Positions 12,533 through 24,500 of a stretch of 64,000 nt of DNA are shown here, in pieces. Position 1 is the stretch's first letter. Every line of letters starts with the position of its first letter. Under the pieces are notes generated by a model. That model was not told where the DNA came from. It did not search any database and was given only the letters and a program-made list of their open reading frames with translations. A program made the position numbers and the translations under genes. Source of the stretch: Liolophura sinensis (Eukaryota; Mollusca; Polyplacophora; Chitonida; Chitonidae). The stretch is taken from contig NC_088304.1 of assembly GCF_032854445.1 (NCBI RefSeq), forward strand, positions 36,131,551 through 36,195,550, given 5' to 3'.

Positions 12533-15500
12533 CTATAACTGGGAACATACATCATCTGTGTCTGCGGTACCGGAACAGCTGCCATTTTCCAGAGCTTGTG
12601 TCATGGCTAATGAGAAGAAATCTTCAGGGACTACGTCTTTAGGACACACCTGGAAACAAATTAAAACAGAATTGCTGGCATAAGACAGGCCTCGTGGAAT
12701 GCATTCATGTAAACATACAGCTGCTCTACAAAAATACATGTAGCCTGATCCGACTGCACTAGCTGTTTGATTACAGACAAACAGATGGCCGAACAAACAG
12801 ATGGCCGAACAAACAGACGGCCAAACAAACAGATGGCCAGACAAATGGATGGCCAAACAGACGGATGGACAGACAAACAGATGGCCAGACAAACAGATGG
12901 CCAGACAAACAGATGGCCAGACAAACAGATGGACAGACAAACAGATGGCCAGACAAATGGATGGCCAAACAGACGGCCAGACAAACGGATGGACAGACAA
13001 ACAGATGGACAGACAAACAGCCTCTCGCATTTTTTGCCCAAGGGACAAAGAGAATGTACTTTGCTACTATGCAACATCTGACACACTTTAAAATACTTTT
13101 ATTTAATACTTAATATTTTGTTCAGCACTATTAAATCATGCAGTTAGATAGAGTATAATATTACTAATTACATGCAGTGCAATTATTTATTTACTGATTA
13201 CTACGGTATAATGTCATTATCACATAATCAAATATTTGTTTTAAAATAACAGTGGTCAAGTTTGTTCGGAGAAAAATGGGAGTTCCCAGAGGAAACTGCA
13301 GTGCTCTGAATAAACCAGAGTTCCCAGGGGAAACTGCAGTGCTCTGAATAAACTAGAGTGCCCAGAGGAAACTGCAGTGCTCTGAATAAACTAGTGTGCC
13401 CATAGGAAACTGCAGTGCTCTGAATAAACTAGAGTGCCCAGAGGAAACTGCAGTGCCCTGAATAAACTAGGATGCCCGTAGGAAACTGCAGTGCTCTGAA
13501 TAAACTAGAGTGCCAGGAGGAAACTGCAGTGCTCTGAATAAACTAGAATGCCCAGAGGAAACTGCAGTGCTCTGAATAAACTAGAGTTCTTGGATGAAAC
13601 TACAGTGCTCTGAATAAACTAGAGTGCCCAGAGGAAACTGCAGTGCTCTGAATAAACTAGCGTGCCCTGAGGATACTGAAGTGCACAAAAAGAAATGGAG
13701 AGTCACTCTAGAGGCCACTTTAGTACCCAAAGAAAACTGGATGGCACAGAGAAAACATCTGGCCTTCTCACTTAAAGCTGAAACTGAAGGATTAAGAGCT
13801 AGAATTGAGCAACTCTATCTGACCCGCTTAATAAGAGCACTAGACCAGTTCGATTGTTTCCAGCTGAAAGACAATACACCTCTGACAGCATAACTTACCT
13901 TCCTCTCTATGAGGTCTGTAAAGTTGAGCTCCTTGAAAAAGGAAAGATGCTGTAATTCATAGACATCCGTCAACCTCTGGAGGGGACTTTTTGTTAGCAA
14001 CTATCAACAAAGAAATACAAATTGATCTTTTCGATTTATTTCTTTGATTGCTGTTTTGTAGATGTGCTCAGCTCAAGAATTTTTCGTTTATTTTTTAAAA
14101 GAAAATAATTATTTATCAATGAGATAACATATACCGTGAATCTGACGCAAAAGTATCTCAAATCACGTTAACAGGACCACCTGCATTCAGATGCACTACA
14201 GTTAACATGCACTCATACAAACTCTGCTCTCTACTTGTAGCAAAACAACACAAAACAAACTTTTCTCATCTTTCACCGAGTCATTGAGGCATGAAATTGC
14301 CACAGACTTTCAGGGGAGATAATTTTCTGGAGCACAAACCTCTGATAGTCTATAATATGGTGAATCCACTTTTTTCTTTCAAGATGAATAAGAATCTAGT
14401 TATTAAGAAAATATGGGGACAGATTCATATATCTATAAATGATTGAATCTCTGTATGTGTGTGCTTGGTAATTAGTTTATTTACCACTTTACTATGAGAT
14501 GTCAAAATAAGGGTTAAATCAAAGGAAAAGTCGACAAACAGATGTCCCGTGCTATTATGTCAGTCCATCCTTGTGAGTTTCTCCACAACTTCTTGGTATT
14601 GTTATGTCGAGCAGTACAAAACTTTTCAAAAAAGAAAAAGTAGCAGCTGGAGAAGTGGTCTGATGAGATTTGCCTTACCCTTGAGATTTGCCTTACCCTT
14701 GAGATGGCTTCCTGGGCCTGGTAGTTGAGGTGGTATGGCACTTTGAATTCCCACTCAAACACTTTAGAGGCCATCAGTTTGTGATTCTCAGCTCCATCCA
14801 CAGGATACTGGCAGGAAAATCAAGGCTTTTATATCACCTCATGTGTATATTTCATTTTGGTGTACCTGTGATAATACTGGTAGATCACTGTAGGTACATG
14901 CAGTACACATGCACTGTAACATTACAGCAAAAAACAATCTGCACCTTGTTTTTGTACACTAGCCTGTCACTATCTCCACTACAGCAAAGGACTTGTGGCC
15001 TTTCTACCTTTAGGAATATGCCCATCATTTAGATGATTTAGAGTTCACCACAGAATGACAAACCAAAGGTGACAATCGCCCATGTCTTAACTCACCTTAC
15101 CAGCTAGCATGACAAACATGAGAATACCCAGAGACCACCAATCTGCTGCATGTCCATATGGGTAAACTGCCAGCACCTCCGGGGCTGAAACACACGTCAA
15201 TATCAATCAGCACACAGTTACAACACCGTGACCACTACACCTGAACAAGGCACAAGACTATGCATTTATAATGCAGCTTCAAATTCCATGCTTGATCTCA
15301 AGATGGAGCTAAGTAAGGATGACTTTCAAACTATTAGGTTCAGACAACTTCTCACACCCATCTGTGTACTGTAACATAACGAACAGTTCTCACACCAATC
15401 CATGTACTGTAATGTTCCACACACAGTTCTCAAAAATGAACTGTAATGTTCCACACACGGTTCTCAAAAATGCTGTAATGTTCCACACATAGTTCGCACA

Positions 15501-18500
15501 ATTACCCATGTACTGTAATGTTCCACGCACAGTTCTAATACCCATACCCATCCATGTACTCTAATGTTCCACACACGGTTATCATACTCACTCATGCACT
15601 GTAATGTTCCACACACCGTTATCATACTCACCCATGCACTGTAATGTTCCACACACGGTTATCATACTCATCCATGTACTGTAATGTTCCACACACAGTT
15701 ATCACACTCATCCAAGTACTGTAATGTTCCACACATGGTTATCATACTCACCCATGTACTGTAATGTTCCACACACTGTTATCATACTCATCCATGTACT
15801 GTAATGTTCCACACACAGCTCTCGCACTCACCCAAGTACTGTAATGCTCCACACACTGTTATCATACTCATCCATGTACTGTAATGTTCCACACACAGTT
15901 CTCACACTCACACAAATACTGTAATGTTCCACACACAGTTCTCACACTCACTGCTGTACTGTAATGTTCCACACACGGTTATCATACTCACCCATGTACT
16001 GTAGTGTTCCACACACAGTTCTCACACTCACCCAAGTACTGTAACGTTCCACACACGGTTACCACACTTACCCATGTACTGTAATATTCCACATACGGTT
16101 ATCATACTCATCCATGTACTGTAATGTTCCACACACAGTTCTCACACTTACTCATGCACTGTAATGTTCCACACACAACTCTCGCACTCACCCAAGTACT
16201 ATACACACGGCTATCACACTCACCTACGTACTGTAATGTTCCACACATGGTGCTCACACTCACCCACGTACTGTAATGTTCCACACAGTTCTTACACTCA
16301 CCCATGTACTGTAATGTTCCACACACGGTTACCACACTTACCCATGTACTGCAATGTTCCACACACAGTTATCACACTCACCCATGTACTGTAACGTTCC
16401 ACACACAGTTCTCACACTCACCCCTGTACTGTAATGTTTCACACACAGTTCTTACACTCACACATGTACTGTGATGTTCCACACACGGTTACCACACTCA
16501 CCCATGTACTGCAATGTTCCACACACAGTTCTGGTCTTTTCTCCAACCATCAACCACTTTGCCAAGCCAAAGTCTGTCACCTGCACATGACCTATGAACA
16601 TAGATGGAGAAGAAAAGCTTGTACATGTTACAAACAGTGTGATGCAGAGCACCCATGCTAGATTATATTTTTCAAGTTTCCTATACATGCATGAATAATT
16701 TCACAGTTTACCAGCAATTCTGTATTGCATCAATACAGTGCATACATCTAAACTTTTGATCAGAGTTGAAAGTTAGGTTGTGCACTTGATTTATGGTCAC
16801 AGAGATGGACATACACCTAAAAATTCTAACACTAAATTATACTGATTTCATAAAAACGTATTTGCATTTTAATATCATCACCAAGATCGCATCAAAAATA
16901 ATACTTTACGAAAATCTTAGCCCGTAAAAATGCACTAAAAAAATGACCTTAAAATGATGTATCTGATGGCAATACATGTTTTTCTGCAATATGTGTCACT
17001 TTATCCTACACCTGAGGGGAACCACAGTAATTAGACGCCATTGAAACTTACCATCTTCGTTGAACAGGATGTTTTCCATCTGAAAGCAGAGATAACATGC
17101 TATATATTTAAGGGTGTATTTAGCGTCTGTCTATGGGGTTACATGTACAGGGACTAGGTCGAGGGAACAACAATCAATGAGCTGTAGAAATTAAACAACA
17201 CTGTTTACATTCATTCTGACAAATCAATGTTGAATTAATAACACTCTCAACTGTATACATTATGAGCACCAACAGCTGAGGTTTTGGTTTTGTTGAATTG
17301 TGGTTTGCACAAATCTGGGTTTACAGTTAATTATCATGTCTCTCAGGTGGTCTGATTTAATGTACATGTACAGATGGTTTACAACATTTGCTCTCAAGTC
17401 TTGAGGTGCAAACCTATACTGTTAACTTAAGAGTACAGTACATTGTACCTTGATATCCCTGTAGATGACACCTGCTTTGTGAAGGTAATCTGAAAGGAAA
17501 CCACAAAAAATACATCAGGATTTTTCACATCCATTTTCCACATTGCACCTGGTGTTTGTCTTTCAGAAGCACACAAAGGTCGTAAAATATTTTCAAATGA
17601 CACTTTTGGTGCCATCACTGATGTTTTGTGATAAGAAATTGACCCCAACTCAAAAAAAAAAATAACTGTTTATTACAAGGCAGAAGAATCCATCAGAATA
17701 AAGTGAAATGTATCACTAGTAAAAAAAACTTTAGGAGAAATACATGAAATTCATGAAAATGGATCAAAAATGGATCACAAGAGGGCTGCACGAACCCCGA
17801 TAGATCTGACATGATCTGCGCACGGCCATGGCTGTTATTCCTTACCTAGGACCATTGCCATTTCTGCCACCAAGTACTTGACAAATACAGGAGGGAATCT
17901 CTCATGGTACCTCCACAGTGTAAACACATCCCCATACGGTTTGTAGTCCAACACTGCCCAATATATAACACACATCAGCAATAAGCAATAAGTCCACAGT
18001 GTAAACACATCCCCGTATGGCTTGTAGTCCAACACTGCCCAATATATAACAGAAATCAGCAATAAGCAATAAGTCCACAGTGTAAACACATCCCCGTACG
18101 GCTTGAAGTCCAACACTGCCCAATACATAACACACATCAGCAATAAGCAATAAGTCCACAGTGTAAACACATCCCCGTACGGCTTGTAGTCCAACACTGC
18201 CCAATATATAACACACATCAGCAATAAGCAATAAGTCCACAGTGTAAACACATCCCCTTACGGCTTGTAGTCCAACACTGCCCAATACATAACACACATC
18301 AGCAATAAGCAATAAGTCCACAGTGTAAACACATCCCCGTACGGCTTGTAGTCCAACACTGCCCAATATATAACACACCTCAGCAATGAGCAATAAGTCC
18401 ACAGTGTAAACACATCCCCGTACGGCTTGTAGTCCAACACTGCCCAATATATAACACACATCAGCAATAAGCAATAAGTCCACAGTGTAAACACATCCCC

Positions 18501-21500
18501 GTACGGCTTGTAGTCCAACACTGCCCAATACATAACACACATCAGCAATAAGCAACTCAAATATCAGTGCTATCCAATCATTTGACTGTGTGCCACTTCT
18601 TTATTACTTCATTACTAGTTGTACTTTTCAAGGTAACAACATCTCAAGTTTTGTGAGGATAAGTACATGTACTTATGGATGAACGATTATGACTTAGTTG
18701 TGGGTAATATTTCAGCAAATGGTGGCCAAAATCAGTTAATATGGTGGCACACATGAAGTGTATACGCATATATACATGATGATGTGAGTTAACGACTGTG
18801 CTCACCTACCTGTGTTCAGGACTGTGCTAACATGATCTTGCTCATGAAAAAGTATGTATAGGTTCATGGAAACTCACTAAAATGTACATGTATGGTCATG
18901 TGCCTGCTCACCAAAATGTGTGTACATCCGAGTTGACATGGATGCTCACCAAAATGTATGTAAAGGTGTGTTGGCATGGTTGCTCACCAAAGTGTGTCTT
19001 CATGTGTGCTGATATTTTGCTCACCAAAATATATGTACAGGGGTGGTGACTTGGTAGTTCACAAAAACGTATGAACAACAGTGTTAACATACCTGCTCAC
19101 CAAAATGTGTCGATGTGGCTGCTCACCAAAATGTACTTACAGCTGTGTTGACATGGCTGCTCACCAAAATGTACATACAGCTGTGCAGATATGGCTGCCC
19201 ACCAAATCTATGTTCATGCACAGCTGTGTTGACATGGATGCTCACCAAAATGTATGTTCATGCACAGTTGTGTTGACATGGATGCTCACCAAAATGTATG
19301 TTCATGCACAGCTGTGTTGACATGTATTCTCACCAAAATGTATGTTCATGCACAGCTGCGTTGACATGGATGGTAACCAAAATGTATGTTCATGCACAGC
19401 TGTGTTGACATGGATTCTCACCAAAATGTATGTTCATGCACAGCTGCGTTGACATGGATTCTCACCAAAATGTATGTTCATGCACAGCTGCGTTGACATG
19501 GATTCTCACCAAAATGTATGTTCATGCACAGCTCTGTTGACATGGAGGCTCACCAAAATGTATGTTCATGCACAGCTATGTTGACATGGAGGCTCACCAA
19601 AATGTATGTTCATGCACAGCTGTGTTGACATGGATTCTCACCAAAATGTATGTTCATGTACAGCTGTGTTGACATGGATTCTCACCAAAATGTATGTTCA
19701 TGTACAGCTGTGTTGACATGGATGCTCACCAAAATGTATGTTCATGTACAGCTGCGTTGACATGGATTCTCACCAAAATGTATGTTCATGTACAGCTGCG
19801 TTGACATGGAGGCTCACCAAAATGTATGTTCATGCACAGCTCTGTTGACATGGATTCTCACCAAAATGTATGTTCATGTACAGCTATGTTGACATGGATT
19901 CTCACCAAAATGTATGTTCATGCACAGCTGTGTTGACATGGATGCTCACCAAAATGTATGTTCATGCACAGTTGTGTTGACATGGATGCTCACCAAAATG
20001 TATGATCATGCACAGCTCTGTTGACATGGATGCTCACCAAATTGTATGTTCATGCACAGCTGTGTTGACATGGATGCTCACCAAAATGTATGTTCATGCA
20101 CAGCTCTGTTGACATGGATGCTCACCAAATTGTATGTTCATGCACAGCTGTGTTGACATGGATTCTCACCAAAATGTATGTTCATGCACAGCTGTGTTGA
20201 CATGGATTCTCACCAAAATGTATGTTCATGCACAGCTCTGTTGACATGGATGCTAACCAAAATGTATGTTCATGCACAGCTCTGTTGACATGGCTTCTCA
20301 CCAAAATGTATGTTCATGTACAGCTATGTTGACATGGATTCTCACCAAAATGTATGTTCATGCACAGCTATGTTGACATGGATTCTCACCAAAATGTATG
20401 TTCATGTACAGCTATGTTGACATGGATGCTAACCAAAATGTATGTTCATGTACAGCTGTGTTGACATGGATGCTCACCAAAATGTATGTTCATGCACAGC
20501 TGTGTTGACATGGATGCTCACCAAATTGTATGTTCATGCACAGCTGTGTTGACATGGATGCTCACCAAAATGTATGTTCATGCACAGCTATGTTGACATG
20601 GATGCTCACCAAAATGTATGTTCATGTACAGCTGTGTTGACATGGATTCTCACCAAAATGTATGTTCATGCACAGCTATGTTGACATGGATTCTCACCAA
20701 AATGTATGTTCATGTACAGCTACGTTGACATGGATGCTAACCAAAATGTATGTTCATGTACAGCTGTGTTGACATGGATTCTCACCAAAATGTATGTTCA
20801 TGCACAGCTGTGTTGACATGGATGCTCACCAAATTGTATGTTCATGCACAGCTGTGTTGACATTGAGGGGCACCAAAATGTATGTTCAAGCACAGCTGTG
20901 TTGACATGGATTCTCACCAAAATGTATGTTCATGTACAGCTATGTTGACATGGATCTTCAAAAAATGTATATTCATCTACAGCTGTGTTGACACTGCTGC
21001 TCACCAAATTGAATGTTCATGTACAGCTGTGTTAAGAGGGCGGCTCACCAAAATGTATGTTCATGTCCTGCAGTGTTATGTGCGCTGCAGTTTAGCAGGA
21101 TAGCAGGGGTAACAATACTTACCTATGTAGAGTTGTTTTTTAGACTGCCAGTATTCCTGTGTTTTCACCAAAAACGGGTGATCACCTAGCATAGACTGAA
21201 AAGAGGAAAGTACAGAATCAGGTATCAGAAATGTTGTTGACTGACATTTTACTCTGTCAAAAATCTTACTCTCGGACAAGGTAGACACAAGCCATAGATC
21301 CATGAACAAATGCATTTATTTACTTATTTATTTATTTGATTGGCATTTTATGCCATACTCTAGAATACTTCACTTATACGATGGGATTGGAGGAAACCAG
21401 GCAGAGCCCAGGGGAAGCCCACGATCATCCGCAGGCTGCTGACAGACCTTCCCACATTTGGCTGGAGAGGAAACCAGCAACAGCTGGACTTGAACTCACA

Positions 21501-24500
21501 GCGACTGCATTGGTGAGAGACTCCTGGGTCATTACACTGCGCTAGCGCGATAACTAACTGAACTGAACAGGTACATAAAAATTGAATCTTACCTATTTAC
21601 ATGTATGACACTTTCCCTGTTGCCGCTAATACATCTATTCCGTTATTTCAGACTAATGGATCTACCGGGGACGGTTCTTTAAAAGTATACTAAAAGTTAG
21701 ATCAGGCTTACACCTTAATACCACGCCTGACATAACACAAAACTAATGGCACTTATGTCCAGACTAAAGTTGATACCAGGCCTAAATGCAAATACACTTT
21801 TGAACTGGGGCGTGTTTAGTTGGCTTCACAGACAGTAGATGTCAGTTTGTAAATAGCAAAATTTCATTAAGTTGACCACTTACAGCGTAATAAAATACAG
21901 ATATGACTGCAATCTACAACAGAGGTAATAACTCTTGTTAGGATACCAACCTGTATAGCAGCTTCATCTTTACACTGCTGAACAGCTCCCTCTATGATGA
22001 TTGAGGTCTTGTTCATGATCTACAAATACCACACCCAACACATGAAGCAGCAACTACACTGTGACCTTAATGTCGCATTAATAAACATTCAACATTGTCT
22101 GCCATGTCCGCTTATAGCATTACAAGTGAGCCCAACACCACCTTCATCTCTTCCATGGCCGTCTCCCATGGAACAGCAGGCTAAAACGTATAAATTCAAC
22201 GGGGTAGAGAGTACCCGTGATGGGTTTATACCAGCAGGGTTTTACCTGGCTGTAATTTTTGTGGGGTCCAATGGACCCCATTCAAAAAAAAAAGTGGGGT
22301 CCCACATACCATAATGGGGGTCCAATGAATTTTAAATATATAAATGACCTATAAAAACACATATATATATTAATGACCTTTGTGCTCTGTTTATTTTTTT
22401 CAATGTTACAAAGACTTTTTTTTCTCTATCATTAAAGTCAAACTCTCAATTTATGTTATGATTATCACTTATATAGTCACTGAGTGGCCTTGAGTGACAG
22501 TCTGACTAGCTGTACACTGAGAGAACTTATTAATGAGGAAGTCTTTTTTTCATGTCAGTGAAAATTTTGGCTGCTCTGGCAAAGTCAAAGTGCTCCACAC
22601 TGCCACCGTTCAGTTTGATAAACATCAGCCTGTTTAGACGTTCTGGGGTTATCCGGTTCCTGGATTTGTTCTTGATTGCATTTTGGATGGAAAATCCCCT
22701 CTCACATGGGGCAGAGGAAACTGGAAACACCAATGCAATTTTGCCAAGTAACACAAAGTCAGGAAACTCTTCATTAAACCCTCTGATCAACACTTTCACA
22801 AAAGCTTCAAATGAAAGCACTTGGTATGACTTAGCTAAGTGTTTGAACTGTAGAAAGCTAGCTTCCATTCTCTCTTTGCTAACAAGCTCTTGGTAAAACT
22901 CTACTAACACACCAAACTGTTGCACGCCATAATCTAAGAGGTTAAGGTCACTAGGGTATCGCCCTGGGTTGAACAGGACATCAAAACATTCAAGCTTGTC
23001 TAACATGTCACTGGGAAACCTGTCATCAAGGTTACTGCTGAGCTTATCCAGGTAGGTATTTCTGATATCATTAAACCTTTGCCAGAGAATGTTATTATCT
23101 GTAACATTCACATCATGGTACTTGGCTGCCTCTCCTGTTGTTGGCATCTCGCCCAAAGCATTGAGGACTTCCGTAACCTTGCTGGACCCTTTTCTCACGT
23201 CAGTCGATGTGTTCTTGGCAGAAGTAACACTGTGTTTGATATGAGAAAGGTTGACGGCATCTTTCTGGAACGTAAGACTTAGAATTCCAATGGCTGTTAA
23301 AATGTCAATGAGGAGGGCTGTGAACAACAGGAACAATGAATTGCCAATAAATTTTGATAGTCCTACTGCTTTCGGTGATTTATCCGCATCAAGGGAGAGC
23401 ATAATGGCACAATAACTGTCTAGAATCATTTTCACAGCAGACTCAATAGAAAGCCAACGAACAGATGTGGGTTCCACAATTTGTTTTGCCTTGCCGTTAA
23501 GAACAGTTTGTAGTTGTCTTAGCTTATCGTATCTGACAGAAGAATCCCTGTAAAACTGATAGAGTGAGTGGATCATGGCATGATAGTTCTTGCAATACTC
23601 AATCGACTTTCCTGCCTGGGATACAGCTAAATTCAAACGGTGAGCCACGCAGTGGATATGGACAATATTCTTATTTCGATGGCCCAGTTTTGCGCCGAGT
23701 CCATTGTGACGACCAGTCATTACAGCCGCTCCGTCAGTTCCCAGACCAAGGACTTTCTGCATGTCATCCTGGCAAATGTTTTTCCTTTCCAAAACTGAGA
23801 CAATGGCAGTTTCAATACCAGCAGCGGTACCGTCTGTTATACGTTCATTGCCTATAAACGACACATGCACTTCTCCATTGTCAATGTATCTAACATAAAT
23901 GGCAATTTTTTTTTCCACTGATACGTCACAAGTCTCATCCAACATTATGCCAATGAAGTCACTTGCCTGTAATTTGTCAAGAATGCTTTCCTCCGCGACT
24001 TGTTCTATACACTCCTCCATTTCGGAGACAATTTGCGGCCGTTTGTAGTACTGCTTCACTTTTACACCATTCAAAACTTGCAAGTCCATTAGGTCTCGAA
24101 AATTATCAGCGGCAATGTTATTTTTGGCCATCACAAAAACAGTTCTTAGCTGAATCATTTCGCTGTTCATTTTTTCGTCGTACGTATTTTGGCTGACTTC
24201 GCGAACTTTTTTCATGGCCGCATCTGTGTGAGAGCGCGTATGTAAAATCTTTACAGCCTCGATGTGTTGTTTAGAATCTTGATGGCGGGACAATGCGCTG
24301 AGTTGAAAGTTACAACAGCCCTGGTTTGTTGTGAAGGAACTGTCAAAATTTGCATTTTTACAAGTGTTACATATCATACCCGAGGCCTGGGATTCGGAGT
24401 TGGCCCTACTCAACCATGGAAATTTCATTTGCCATTCGGTTTGAAACGATCGAGTGCGAGCCTGTTTAGGTGCCGATACCGCGTCTGTGTCAGTGTGTGA

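Noticed and set aside
12767-13113. Several long ORFs on both strands (Gln/Thr/Asp-rich or Cys/Val/Leu-rich)
   Set aside because: All are by-products of the 16-bp minisatellite, which lacks stops in most frames. The real coding part nearby is only 12533-12649.
15091-15101. Alternative exon 10 donor (GCTG/GTAAGG) at 15101
   Set aside because: It would leave phase 1 and break the frame into exon 11. The donor AAG/GTGAGT at 15096 gives the conserved GK-YPV continuation.
17902-18555. Minus-strand ORF of 217 aa with 27-aa repeats
   Set aside because: It is a shifted frame over the 81-bp array; the kinase frame is a different one, as shown by phase continuity from exon 5 to exon 7.
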